Shown: positions 1 to 6,028, counted from the stretch's first letter. The stretch is DNA of 7,118 bases from Bacteroidota bacterium (GCA_023386855.1 JAEWIW010000104.1:1-7118); one strand, 5' to 3'. Translations and numbers: made by a program. The notes: generated by a model not told the origin, from the sequence alone.

Positions 1-629
1 CCATTGAGCAGAGCGGTATCCAGCGTTCGCAGTTAACCATTTTACAGGGGCTAATGAAGCTCAGGCAGATCTGTGATTCACCTGCGATCATGAATGAAAC
101 GGAGAAGTTTCCCAATGTATCTATCAAACTTGAAGAACTGGGACGCGAGATCACCGAGAACATCGGGAATCATAAGGCCCTGGTGTTTTCACAGTTCCTG
201 GGCATGCTGGGACTGATCAGGGAAAAACTGAAATCGCTTGGTGTTGACTATGAATATTTCGATGGAAGCACTTCCGCGCAGGATCGTGAAAAAGCTATCC
301 AAAGATTCCAGCACGACGACAATTGCAGAGTATTCCTGATTTCGCTGAAGGCTGGTGGTGTGGGTCTTAACCTTACTGCTGCGGATTACGTGTATATCGT
401 GGATCCATGGTGGAACCCAGCTGTTGAACAACAGGCAATTGACCGGACACACAGGATCGGTCAAACCAAGAATATTTTTGCCTACCGTATGATCTGTAAG
501 GATACTATCGAAGATAAGATACTACAACTGCAGGAAAGAAAACGCTCACTGGCAAGGGAACTCATCACTGATGATGACGGATTTGTAAAATCTCTTACCA
601 GGGAGGATGTGGAGTACCTGTTCAGCTAA
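1..629 (+). CDS. SNF2-family DNA-dependent ATPase/helicase, C-terminal part (5' end outside window)
   Basis: The frame is open from base 3 to a TAA at 627-629, giving 208 visible residues; the start lies upstream of the window. What is seen is the second RecA-like lobe of a superfamily 2 SNF2/RapA-type ATPase. LMKLRQICDSP (about 51-83) is the typical entry to the C-terminal helicase lobe, and KALVFSQF (174-197) is the motif IV region. YFDGSTSAQDREKAIQRF follows, then VFLISLKAGGVGLNLT (330-377, motif V) and QQAIDRTHRIGQ (429-464, motif VI with the arginine finger). Family members use ATP to translocate on duplex DNA and displace bound proteins such as RNA polymerase; which bacterial subclass this is cannot be decided without the N-terminus. 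The protein ends normally, shortly after the ERKRSLARELI helix. A palindromic repeat starts seven bases after the stop. Confidence 0.93.
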   Translation, partial: IEQSGIQRSQLTILQGLMKLRQICDSPAIMNETEKFPNVSIKLEELGREITENIGNHKALVFSQFLGMLGLIREKLKSLGVDYEYFDGSTSAQDREKAIQRFQHDDNCRVFLISLKAGGVGLNLTAADYVYIVDPWWNPAVEQQAIDRTHRIGQTKNIFAYRMICKDTIEDKILQLQERKRSLARELITDDDGFVKSLTREDVEYLFS

Positions 630-635
630 TTACCC

Positions 636-680
636 TACCCCGTGGCACGGGGGCGTGGCACGGCCCCGTGCCACGGGGTA
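636..680. repeat. REP-like palindromic repeat, copy 1
   Basis: This 45-bp element matches the copy at 4036-4080 in the same orientation at 41 of 45 positions. It holds three tandem 13-bp units whose cores are CGTGGCACG (641-649), CGTGGCACG (654-662) and CGTGCCACG (667-675). Each core is a 9-bp dyad, CGTG-S-CACG, and the centre base is G, G and C in turn. The outer arms 636-652 and 664-680 form a perfect 17-bp inverted repeat around an 11-base loop. It lies seven bases after the SNF2 stop and one base before a minus-strand terminator. Such a strong hairpin could limit read-through or protect the helicase mRNA 3' end. Its spread to a second intergenic site suggests a REP or small MITE-type family; that origin is inferred, as no REP-associated transposase is in the window. 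Confidence 0.85.
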
Positions 681-681
681 T

Positions 682-703
682 AAAAAACCCCGCAAACGCG
701 GGG
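682..703 (-). terminator. Intrinsic (Rho-independent) terminator on the minus strand
   Basis: Read on the minus strand, a 6-bp all-GC stem CCCCGC/GCGGGG (698-703 with 688-693) with a four-base loop is followed directly by six T residues (687 down to 682). On the plus strand the hairpin is followed by AAATT, so it is not a plus-strand terminator. It lies 48 bases past the stop of the small minus-strand ORF and about 300 bases past the E1 stop, so it would end a transcript covering both. A weaker 7-bp inverted repeat, TTGCACT/AGTGCAA (707-713, 739-745), lies between the small ORF and this terminator. Confidence 0.72.
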
Positions 704-751
704 AAATTGCACTAAGTAAATATGTGGTTTCTGAGGTAAGTGCAAGTAAGC

Positions 752-931
752 TCAATGATGTATATACGAAGATTTATTCTTCAGCAGTGATGAATTGCTG
801 ATGGGTGACTCCCCTTTTACTACAATCGATGCGATGCTTTTCAGGAAGCGCACCAGGTTAGAGGATGGGCGATAAAGGTTCTTCATGATCCTTGTCCGCT
901 CCGTGTCGATCTGCCGGTAATTTCTTTCCAT
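752..931 (-). CDS. Small hypothetical protein (59 aa)
   Basis: An ATG at 931 opens a 59-residue frame ending in TGA at 752-754; it is the only Met start after an in-frame upstream TAA. The product begins MERNYRQIDTERTRIMKNLY and ends SSYIHH. It is basic overall, with a charged N-terminal third (RQIDTERTRIMK), a short aliphatic stretch (FLKSIASIVV, about residues 29-38) and a serine/asparagine/lysine-rich tail. No signal peptide, membrane helix or known motif is evident, and I do not recognise the family. Support for a real gene is contextual: it starts 73 bases after the E1 stop on the same strand and is followed by a good terminator, so it could be the last gene of that transcript. It could also be a chance frame in a 3' untranslated region. 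No Shine-Dalgarno or clear promoter was seen. Confidence 0.42.
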   Translation of the reverse strand: MERNYRQIDTERTRIMKNLYRPSSNLVRFLKSIASIVVKGESPISNSSLLKNKSSYIHH

Positions 932-1004
932 GGTTATAGGATTTTGTGTTAGGTCAGAATATCCTTAAACGGGGCGGGAAAATAAAAATTGTGTTATAGA
1001 AATG

Positions 1005-2996
1005 TCAATAGTCGAGCAAAGCTTCAATCACGGATTGTAGCCTTGATTTTGCCAAAAAGTTCTGCTCCAGTACCGTATTAAAAGGAACGGGTGTATCAAG
1101 TGATGCGCATCGCATTACCGGTGCATCAAGGTATTCAAAGCAATGTTCACCGATCCATGCCGCAAGTTCACCACCAATACCCCCAGTAAGCGTATCTTCA
1201 TGCAGAAGAATCACTTTGCCGGTATGTTTTACTGCTTCCTCAATAGCCCTGTAATCCAATGGAAGTAAGGTTCTCAGGTCAAGGATATGAAAGCTGATAT
1301 CTTCATTTTGGCTCGCCGCATCCCTGGCCCAGTGCACTCCAGCTCCATATGTTATAATGGTAAGGTCCTCCCCTTCAGCAACCAGCGATGCTTTGCCGAT
1401 TTCTACTTCATAATATCCTTCAGGAACAGGGCCTGAAATACTGCGGTATAAAGCTTTATGCTCAAAGAACATCACAGGGTTAGGGTCATTAATGGACGCC
1501 AGCAGCAGGCCTTTGGCATCATAGGCATTCGAAGGATAGACCACCTTTAATCCTGGGGTATGAACAAACCAGGCTTCATTACTTTGCGAATGAAATGGAC
1601 CCGCTCCAACACCTGCACCGGTAGGCATCCGCACTACCACATCAGCGTTTTGTCCCCATCGGTAATGGATCTTTGCCAGGTTATTGACCACCTGGTTGAA
1701 GCCGGTGCTGATAAAATCTGCAAACTGCATCTCCACCACTGATTTCTTTCCTTTCAAAGACAGTCCCAAAGCCGCTCCCAGGATGGCGCTTTCACACAGC
1801 GGGGTATTTCTTATTCTTTCTTTACCATATTTTTCCACCAGGCCTTCAGTGATCTTGAAAGCTCCACCATATTCAGCTATGTCCTGCCCCATCAATATCA
1901 ATTCTGGATAACGATCCAGCGCCAGGTCGAGGCCTTCACTAATTGCATCAATAAATCTTTTTGAAGGCGCAGCTGCAAGGTCATGTTCTTTAAGGCCATC
2001 ATGCATGGAAACAAAGGGCGCATACACACCAGACAATTCGGTGGAAGTATCTGGAACTATGGTGGGAGCCTTCAAGCCTTCACGAACCGACTGTTCAATA
2101 TAGGATTGGAATTCGGCTCGAACATTTTCAACATACATTTTATCGATCACATCAGCGCCGAGGAGGTATTCTTCGAATTTTTTTACCGGGTCCTTTTTCT
2201 CCCAAATTTCAAAGAGGTAAGGAGGAACATACCTGGTGCCGCTGGCTTCTTCGTGGCCGCGCATGCGGAAAGTGCTGCATTCGACCAGGAAAGGTTTTGA
2301 ATTGGAAAGGCAATATTCTTTTACGCCTTTGATGGTATCATAAACGGCAAGCAGGTTATTGCCATCGATCTTCACTCCTTCCATTCCATATCCCCTTGCT
2401 TTTTCGGCCAGGTATTCAGTGCGGAACTGTTCGTTTGTAGGAGTGCTGAGTGCATATCCATTATTTTCTATAATAAAGATCACGGGAAGGTCCCAGACGG
2501 CAGCAACGTTGAGCGCTTCATGAAAATCACCTTCGCTGGTTCCCCCTTCACCTGTAAATGCTACCGCGACCTTATTTTCTTTTGAAAGTTTTGATGCCAG
2601 GGCAACGCCGTTGGCAATGGTAAGCTGGGGTCCAAGATGAGAGATCATGCCACAAATGGAATGTTCCCTGTTGCCAAAATGGAAGCTGCGTTCGCGGCCC
2701 CTGCTGAAGCCGGATGCCGCACCCTGCCATTGAAGGAAGAGTTTATCGAGCGGCATATTGCGGGTGGTAAAAACGCCCAGGTTACGATGCAATGGCATGA
2801 TCCATTCATCGGGGTCAAGTGCAAGTGTAACACCCACTGAAATAGCTTCCTGCCCAATGCCGCTGAACCATTTGGAAATCCTGCCCTGCCGCAGAAGCAA
2901 AAGCATTTTTTCTTCAATCATCCTGGGCAGCAGGATGCTTTTATAGAAATGTTTCAGTTCATCATCGCTAAGCGCTTTCCGATCGAATTCCATCAT
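1005..2996 (-). CDS. 2-oxoacid dehydrogenase E1 component, fused alpha and beta subunits (probably branched-chain type)
   Basis: This 663-residue protein carries a complete E1 alpha domain (about 10-310) followed by a complete E1 beta domain (about 340-660). E1 uses thiamine diphosphate to decarboxylate a 2-oxoacid and transfers the acyl group to the lipoyl arm of E2. The alpha half has FSGIGQEAISVG (44-55), the diphosphate/Mg site GEGGTSEG (149-156) through ENN (177-179), and RGHEEASGTRY (246-256) in the active-site loop. The beta half has MGQDIAEYGGAFKITEGL, NTPLCESAILGAALG with the cofactor-activating glutamate at about E402, and GPFHSQS with the expected active-site His at about H469. Fused E1 proteins of this kind in Bacteroidota are usually annotated as branched-chain (2-oxoisovalerate) dehydrogenase, but the substrate cannot be read from sequence alone. 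No E2 or E3 gene is adjacent. There are two consecutive ATG codons (2996, 2993); the first is used here. It is divergent from the HAD gene. Confidence 0.93.
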   Translation of the reverse strand: MMEFDRKALSDDELKHFYKSILLPRMIEEKMLLLLRQGRISKWFSGIGQEAISVGVTLALDPDEWIMPLHRNLGVFTTRNMPLDKLFLQWQGAASGFSRGRERSFHFGNREHSICGMISHLGPQLTIANGVALASKLSKENKVAVAFTGEGGTSEGDFHEALNVAAVWDLPVIFIIENNGYALSTPTNEQFRTEYLAEKARGYGMEGVKIDGNNLLAVYDTIKGVKEYCLSNSKPFLVECSTFRMRGHEEASGTRYVPPYLFEIWEKKDPVKKFEEYLLGADVIDKMYVENVRAEFQSYIEQSVREGLKAPTIVPDTSTELSGVYAPFVSMHDGLKEHDLAAAPSKRFIDAISEGLDLALDRYPELILMGQDIAEYGGAFKITEGLVEKYGKERIRNTPLCESAILGAALGLSLKGKKSVVEMQFADFISTGFNQVVNNLAKIHYRWGQNADVVVRMPTGAGVGAGPFHSQSNEAWFVHTPGLKVVYPSNAYDAKGLLLASINDPNPVMFFEHKALYRSISGPVPEGYYEVEIGKASLVAEGEDLTIITYGAGVHWARDAASQNEDISFHILDLRTLLPLDYRAIEEAVKHTGKVILLHEDTLTGGIGGELAAWIGEHCFEYLDAPVMRCASLDTPVPFNTVLEQNFLAKSRLQSVIEALLDY

Positions 2997-3006
2997 GCTA
3001 GGTTAT

Positions 3007-3033
3007 AAATTGAAAGTACGAAGCTTTCAATTT
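3007..3033. promoter_or_regulatory. Perfect 10-bp inverted repeat in the divergent E1/HAD spacer
   Basis: AAATTGAAAG (3007-3016) and CTTTCAATTT (3024-3033) are exact reverse complements around a seven-base centre. The element lies 11 to 37 bases upstream of the E1 start codon and about 50 bases upstream of the HAD start, in a spacer of only 87 bp. Possible roles are an operator dyad for a dimeric regulator acting on one or both divergent genes, or a hairpin in the E1 5' untranslated region. No T tract follows it on either strand that would make it a strong terminator. The symmetry is observed; the regulatory role is inferred. Confidence 0.45.
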
Positions 3034-3083
3034 CCTCGCCGGGATTTTGTTAATTGCATGCTTCGAATTAAAATAAATCTATC

Positions 3084-3710
3084 GTGGAAGCAATCATTTT
3101 TGACCTGGGCGGAGTAATTCTTGACATTGACATCAGCAAAACCAATGAAGCATTCAGGAGGCTGGGCTTTGAACGCATTGATGATTATTTTGGATTGGGT
3201 CATGCCGGTTATTTCTTTAAAGACTATGAAGCAGGAAAGATAAGTGATGAAGAATTTATTCAACGCGTAAGGGATATACTTGGGGAAGGAAGTTCGGAGG
3301 AAAAAGTCATTGCAGCCTGGAATGCGCTACTGGGCGAGTTTCCAGAGGAAAGGGTTGAATACCTTGAAGGGCTTAAAGATCGCTATCGCCTGTTCTTATT
3401 CAGCAACACAAATGGCATTCATTTAAAATATTTCAAGGAGGATTTCAGGAACAGGTTTGGGAAAGACCTGGATGAACTTTTTGAAAAAGCTTATTATTCT
3501 CATCTTGCCGGCTTCCGGAAACCCGATGCTGAAGGGTTTTTGCATATTTTGGAAGAAAACGGGCTAAGGGCGGAAACTACCGTTTTTGTTGATGATGCAC
3601 TGGTGAATGTAAAAGCTGCTCGTGCGGTAGGCTTACATGGTTTTCACCTGGAACCCGGGAAAAAGATAGAGGAGATAGATCCTGCTACCTGGGCAAAAAA
3701 TAATTTATAG
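3084..3710 (+). CDS. HAD-superfamily hydrolase (phosphatase-like, subfamily IA)
   Basis: This 208-residue protein has all four haloacid dehalogenase-like motifs. Motif I is IIFDLGGVILD with nucleophile D7, motif II is LFLFSNTN (S107, N108), motif III is GFRKPD (K146) and motif IV is VFVDD (D170, D171). A helical cap (about 15-85) lies between motifs I and II, as in subfamily IA (glucose-1-phosphate phosphatase and haloacid dehalogenase-like enzymes). The usual DxD of motif I is DLG here, so the second Asp is replaced by Gly; the same FDLGGV form is common in a large group of annotated HAD phosphatases. The substrate is unknown, most likely a small phosphorylated metabolite. The start is GTG at 3084: an in-frame TAA at 3069-3071 leaves no earlier ATG, GTG or TTG, and the motif I position fits. 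It is probably cytoplasmic and is convergent with the next gene. Confidence 0.9.
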   Translation: MEAIIFDLGGVILDIDISKTNEAFRRLGFERIDDYFGLGHAGYFFKDYEAGKISDEEFIQRVRDILGEGSSEEKVIAAWNALLGEFPEERVEYLEGLKDRYRLFLFSNTNGIHLKYFKEDFRNRFGKDLDELFEKAYYSHLAGFRKPDAEGFLHILEENGLRAETTVFVDDALVNVKAARAVGLHGFHLEPGKKIEEIDPATWAKNNL

Positions 3711-3713
3711 CTA

Positions 3714-3959
3714 TCAGTCGCGGATTTCTTCAAAATCAATATAATCGCCTTCTTTCTGTTTGGAAGGTTCGGGTTTTGGAGAAGCCTGTTGTGAATTGGA
3801 TTGGTTGTAGGGATTGCCCTGGTGCTGGTTCACCTGGCTTTGAAAATCGCGCATTTGTCCTTTTACCTTGTTCGACACGCGCCAGATCGGGATCACGAAT
3901 CCAACAATGAACCTGTATAAAAAATAAAGGGTTATTGCCCAAAAGATGATCTTTAACAT
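3714..3959 (-). CDS. DUF4834-like small membrane-anchored protein
   Basis: This 81-residue protein has an N-terminal hydrophobic segment (about 3-26, LKIIFWAITLYFLYRFIVGFV) that should act as a signal anchor or single membrane span. A basic patch follows (RVSNKVKGQMRDF), then a low-complexity Q/N/S/P-rich linker (about 42-70), and an acidic C-terminal tag GDYIDFEEIRD (71-81). That layout, especially the DYIDFEEI ending, matches the small Bacteroidota family I know as DUF4834; the match is from memory and the function is unknown. With the anchor N-terminal, the tail could face either side; the positive residues after the helix favour a cytoplasmic tail. The ATG is at 3957-3959. Its TGA is 3 bp from the stop of the convergent HAD gene, so the two transcripts must overlap unless termination occurs inside the genes. 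Confidence 0.8.
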   Translation of the reverse strand: MLKIIFWAITLYFLYRFIVGFVIPIWRVSNKVKGQMRDFQSQVNQHQGNPYNQSNSQQASPKPEPSKQKEGDYIDFEEIRD

Positions 3960-4035
3960 GTTACAAAGCTAGCAGTATTTACAAATCCACCCTTCTCTTT
4001 TCCTTGGGGAATTGCTAAAGTTTACTCTTGAGATT

Positions 4036-4080
4036 GACCCCGTGGCACGGGGGCGTGGCACGGGGGCGTGCCACGGGGTA
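4036..4080. repeat. REP-like palindromic repeat, copy 2
   Basis: This second copy of the 45-bp element is in the same orientation as the one at 636-680. The three 13-bp units are clearer here: CGTGGCACGGGGG at 4041-4053 and again, identical, at 4054-4066, then CGTGCCACGGGGT at 4067-4079. It differs from copy 1 at the first base (G for T) and in the middle spacer (GGGC for CCCC, 4064-4067). The outer inverted repeat is 13 bp (4037-4049 with 4067-4079) around a 17-base loop. An alternative tight hairpin pairs 4054-4062 with 4067-4075 around GGGG. It lies between the divergent DUF4834-like gene and the rimP operon, 60 bp upstream of the candidate -33 box of the rimP promoter. Confidence 0.85.
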
Positions 4081-4139
4081 CTAAAAGGAGGCTGTAGAAA
4101 AACATATTGTGTGGCATGAAATAAATATTTTCAGTAAAA

Positions 4140-4171
4140 TTTCGCTATTCCATGTAGTAATCATACTTTTG
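4140..4171 (+). promoter_or_regulatory. Candidate Bacteroidota-type promoter for rimP-nusA-infB
   Basis: TACTTTTG at 4164-4171 matches the -7 consensus TAnnTTTG of Bacteroidota primary sigma factors at every fixed position. TTTC at 4140-4143 is one mismatch from the -33 box TTTG, and the 20-base gap falls in the usual 19-21 range. Transcription would start near 4175-4178, giving a leader of about 50 bases that consists largely of the hairpin at 4194-4215. This is a motif match only. Confidence 0.5.
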
Positions 4172-4193
4172 CGCTGGTAAATGAATCAAGCGC

Positions 4194-4223
4194 AAGGGAA
4201 CGGACACGTTCCCTTCTTTTTTT
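4194..4223 (+). terminator. Terminator-like hairpin in the rimP leader (possible attenuator)
   Basis: AAGGGAACG (4194-4202) and CGTTCCCTT (4207-4215) form a perfect 9-bp stem with a GACA loop. After one C comes a run of seven T (4217-4223), and rimP starts at 4227. This is intrinsic-terminator architecture, yet it sits between the candidate promoter and the first gene of the operon. A second pairing, TTGCGC (4169-4174) with GCGCAA (4190-4195), overlaps the base of the stem, although part of it may lie upstream of the transcript start. The simplest reading is an attenuator of rimP-nusA-infB; alternatives are the terminator of an unseen short RNA, or a translation-controlling hairpin. The structure is observed; the function is inferred. 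Confidence 0.6.
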
Positions 4224-4226
4224 CTT

Positions 4227-4697
4227 ATGAGTAATGAAACGCAGATCAGGAGAGTAGAATCCATGTTGCAGGAGCTTTTAAAGGACGATCCTGCCCATTT
4301 TTTAGTGGAAATTCGCATCAAACCTACCAACAACATCAAGGTTTTCCTGGATGGTGACAATGGCATCACTATTGAAAAATGTATTGCCATCAACAGGGCA
4401 CTATACAAAAAGATCGAGGAAACGGACCTTTTTCCCCTGGATGATTTCTCCCTGGAGGTTTCTTCTCCAGGCCTCGATGAACCTTTGAAATCAATGAGGC
4501 AGTATCATAAAAACGTTGGGCGCAAGGTTGAAGTGTTGCTCAAAGATGGGGGAAGGGTGGAAGGAAAACTTTTGGAAGTGCAGGATTCAGGAATCAAAGT
4601 GGAAGAAGTAAAAGGAAAAAATAAAAAACAGGAAATCATCCAGCATGAATTTCCATTCGACTCTATAAAATCAACTAAAATTCAAATAGTATTTTAA
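4227..4697 (+). CDS. rimP: Ribosome maturation factor RimP
   Basis: This 156-residue protein, a normal length for the family, is needed for maturation of the 30S ribosomal subunit. The N-terminal alpha/beta domain (about 1-85) contains VFLDGDNGITIEKCIAINR (39-57) and the family signature LEVSSPGLDEPL (76-87). The C-terminal SH3-like barrel (about 90-156) starts at YHKNVGRKVEV and includes GRVEGKLLEVQDSGIKVE. The ATG at 4227 follows directly on a terminator-like hairpin and T tract, with no purine-rich ribosome binding site, as is usual in Bacteroidota. It is the first gene of the classic rimP-nusA-infB operon; nusA follows after 31 bp. Confidence 0.95.
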   Translation: MSNETQIRRVESMLQELLKDDPAHFLVEIRIKPTNNIKVFLDGDNGITIEKCIAINRALYKKIEETDLFPLDDFSLEVSSPGLDEPLKSMRQYHKNVGRKVEVLLKDGGRVEGKLLEVQDSGIKVEEVKGKNKKQEIIQHEFPFDSIKSTKIQIVF

Positions 4698-4699
4698 TT

Positions 4700-4716
4700 C
4701 CGGAAAACCGGTTTTT
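4700..4716 (+). promoter_or_regulatory. Short GC hairpin with T5 tract between rimP and nusA
   Basis: CCGG (4700-4703), AAAA, CCGG (4708-4711) and then TTTTT (4712-4716) can form a 4-bp GC stem with a tetraloop followed by a U run. The segment 4704-4715, AAAACCGGTTTT, is also a perfect 12-bp palindrome. It lies three bases after the rimP stop and ends 12 bases before the nusA start. The stem is short for a working terminator; partial, NusA-sensitive pausing or an RNA processing site is possible. The role is inferred. Confidence 0.3.
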
Positions 4717-4728
4717 CAAATTAAGACT

Positions 4729-5976
4729 ATGGCAAGTATCAACCTGATAGACGCTTTCCAGGATTTCAAGGAAGCCGAGAACATTGACCGTCCTACGATG
4801 ATGAAAGTAGTGGAAGATGTATTCAAGACCCTGCTGCGAAAGAAGTATGGAAGCGATGACAACTTCGATGTTATCGTGAATGCAGAGAAGGGCGACCTTG
4901 AGATCATGCGACGCCGGATGATCGTAGAAGACGGCGAAGTGCAGGATCCCCTTGCAGAGATTGCCTACAGTGATGCGGTGAAAATTGAACCCGACTTTGA
5001 AATCGGTGAGGAACTTTATGAAGAAGTAGATATAATGGACTTCGGTCGCAGGGCCATCCTGGCAGCCAAGCAAACCCTGGCAAGCCGGATCAGCGACCTG
5101 AAGAAAAATGTACTGGTGAAGAAATACGGAGAAAGGGTTGGTGATATCATCAATGCAGAAGTTTACCAGGTATGGAAAAAAGAGATCCTGCTGCTCGACG
5201 AAGAAGGCAGCGAGCTTATTCTTCCAAAATCTGAACAGATACCACAGGATTATTTCAAGAAAGGTGAAAGTATAAGGGCAGTAGTAAAGAAAGTGGAATT
5301 GAAGAATAACAGTCCCGTGATCATTCTTTCAAGAACTTCCCCTTTATTCCTGGCCAAATTGCTGGAGATCGAAGTGCCCGAAATTTTCGATGGCTTGATC
5401 GTGATCAAAAAAATTGTTCGTGAACCAGGAGAAAGAGCAAAGGTGGCGGTAGAATCTTACGACGACAGGATCGACCCGGTGGGTGCCTGCGTAGGTATGA
5501 AAGGAAGCCGTATTCATGGTATCGTTCGTGAACTCAAGAATGAGAACATTGATGTGATCAACTGGACCAATAACCAGCAGTTGCTGGTGCAGAGAGCGCT
5601 TACTCCTGCTAAAATCACCAGCATGGAGATCGATAACGATAAAAAACATGCGAATGTTTACCTCAAGCCCGACCAGGTTTCGCTGGCCATAGGAAAAAAG
5701 GGTGTGAACATCAAGTTGGCGCAGGAATTGACGGGATTAACCATTGATGTATTCCGCGATACTGAAGGTGAACCCCAGGAATTTGACATCGACCTGGAAG
5801 AATTCAGCGATGAGATTGAAACATGGGTGATTGATGAATTCAAGAGGATCGGTTGTGATACCGGAAGAAGCGTCCTGGCCTTAACGCCAGAAGAACTGGA
5901 AAGAAGAACTGATCTCGAAAGAGAAACTATTGATGATGTTAGAAGAATATTGAAAGAAGAATTTGAGCAAGAATAA
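4729..5976 (+). CDS. nusA: Transcription termination/antitermination factor NusA
   Basis: This 415-residue NusA binds RNA polymerase and nascent RNA and modulates pausing, intrinsic termination and antitermination. The N-terminal polymerase-binding domain is about 1-130, with DFGRRAILAAKQTLASRI at 104-121. The S1 domain is about 135-200. The signature SRTSPLFLAKLLEIEVPEI (201-219) and REPGERAKVAV (231-241) lead into KH1, with DPVGACVGMKGSRI (249-262). KH2 has DQVSLAIGKKGVNIKLAQEL (315-334). A short C-terminal helical region (about 385-415, LTPEELERRTDLE...) resembles a single helix-hairpin-helix. The acidic AR1/AR2 repeats of enteric NusA (about 495 aa) are absent, as expected outside proteobacteria. 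It is the second gene of the operon; infB follows after 52 bp. Because NusA promotes hairpin-dependent termination, the terminator-like rimP leader could provide autoregulation. Confidence 0.96.
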   Translation: MASINLIDAFQDFKEAENIDRPTMMKVVEDVFKTLLRKKYGSDDNFDVIVNAEKGDLEIMRRRMIVEDGEVQDPLAEIAYSDAVKIEPDFEIGEELYEEVDIMDFGRRAILAAKQTLASRISDLKKNVLVKKYGERVGDIINAEVYQVWKKEILLLDEEGSELILPKSEQIPQDYFKKGESIRAVVKKVELKNNSPVIILSRTSPLFLAKLLEIEVPEIFDGLIVIKKIVREPGERAKVAVESYDDRIDPVGACVGMKGSRIHGIVRELKNENIDVINWTNNQQLLVQRALTPAKITSMEIDNDKKHANVYLKPDQVSLAIGKKGVNIKLAQELTGLTIDVFRDTEGEPQEFDIDLEEFSDEIETWVIDEFKRIGCDTGRSVLALTPEELERRTDLERETIDDVRRILKEEFEQE

Positions 5977-6028
5977 TGTGGGTTGGTTACACAGCACTAT
6001 AAACAAATTAATTGTCATATACAATCGA

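Noticed and set aside
636..680. CRISPR-like array or plasmid-type iterons
   Set aside because: The three units are only 13 bp apart with 4-bp separators and no unique spacers, and the two loci are single elements among housekeeping genes with no cas or replication genes.
688..703. GC hairpin as a plus-strand terminator for the helicase gene
   Set aside because: On the plus strand it is followed by AAATT, not a T run; the T6 tract lies on the other side, so it works only for minus-strand transcripts.
607..801. Plus-strand 64-aa frame after the helicase gene
   Set aside because: It overlaps the end of the helicase in another frame and reads straight through the palindromic repeat and the terminator hairpin, so coding is very unlikely.
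3084..3710. Loss of the second motif I Asp (DLG instead of DxD) as a sign of an inactive HAD enzyme
   Set aside because: The FDLGGV form is common in annotated subfamily IA HAD proteins, and the other three motifs are intact, so decay is not indicated.
3964..3971. TAGCTTTG on the minus strand as a promoter -7 box for the DUF4834-like gene
   Set aside because: The eight bases fit TAnnTTTG, but no TTTG-like -33 box lies 19-21 bases upstream and the start codon is only about five bases away, so support is too weak to list.
4675..5073. Minus-strand 132-aa frame over the 5' part of nusA
   Set aside because: It lies antisense to a clear NusA N-terminal domain, with no recognisable motif or supporting context.
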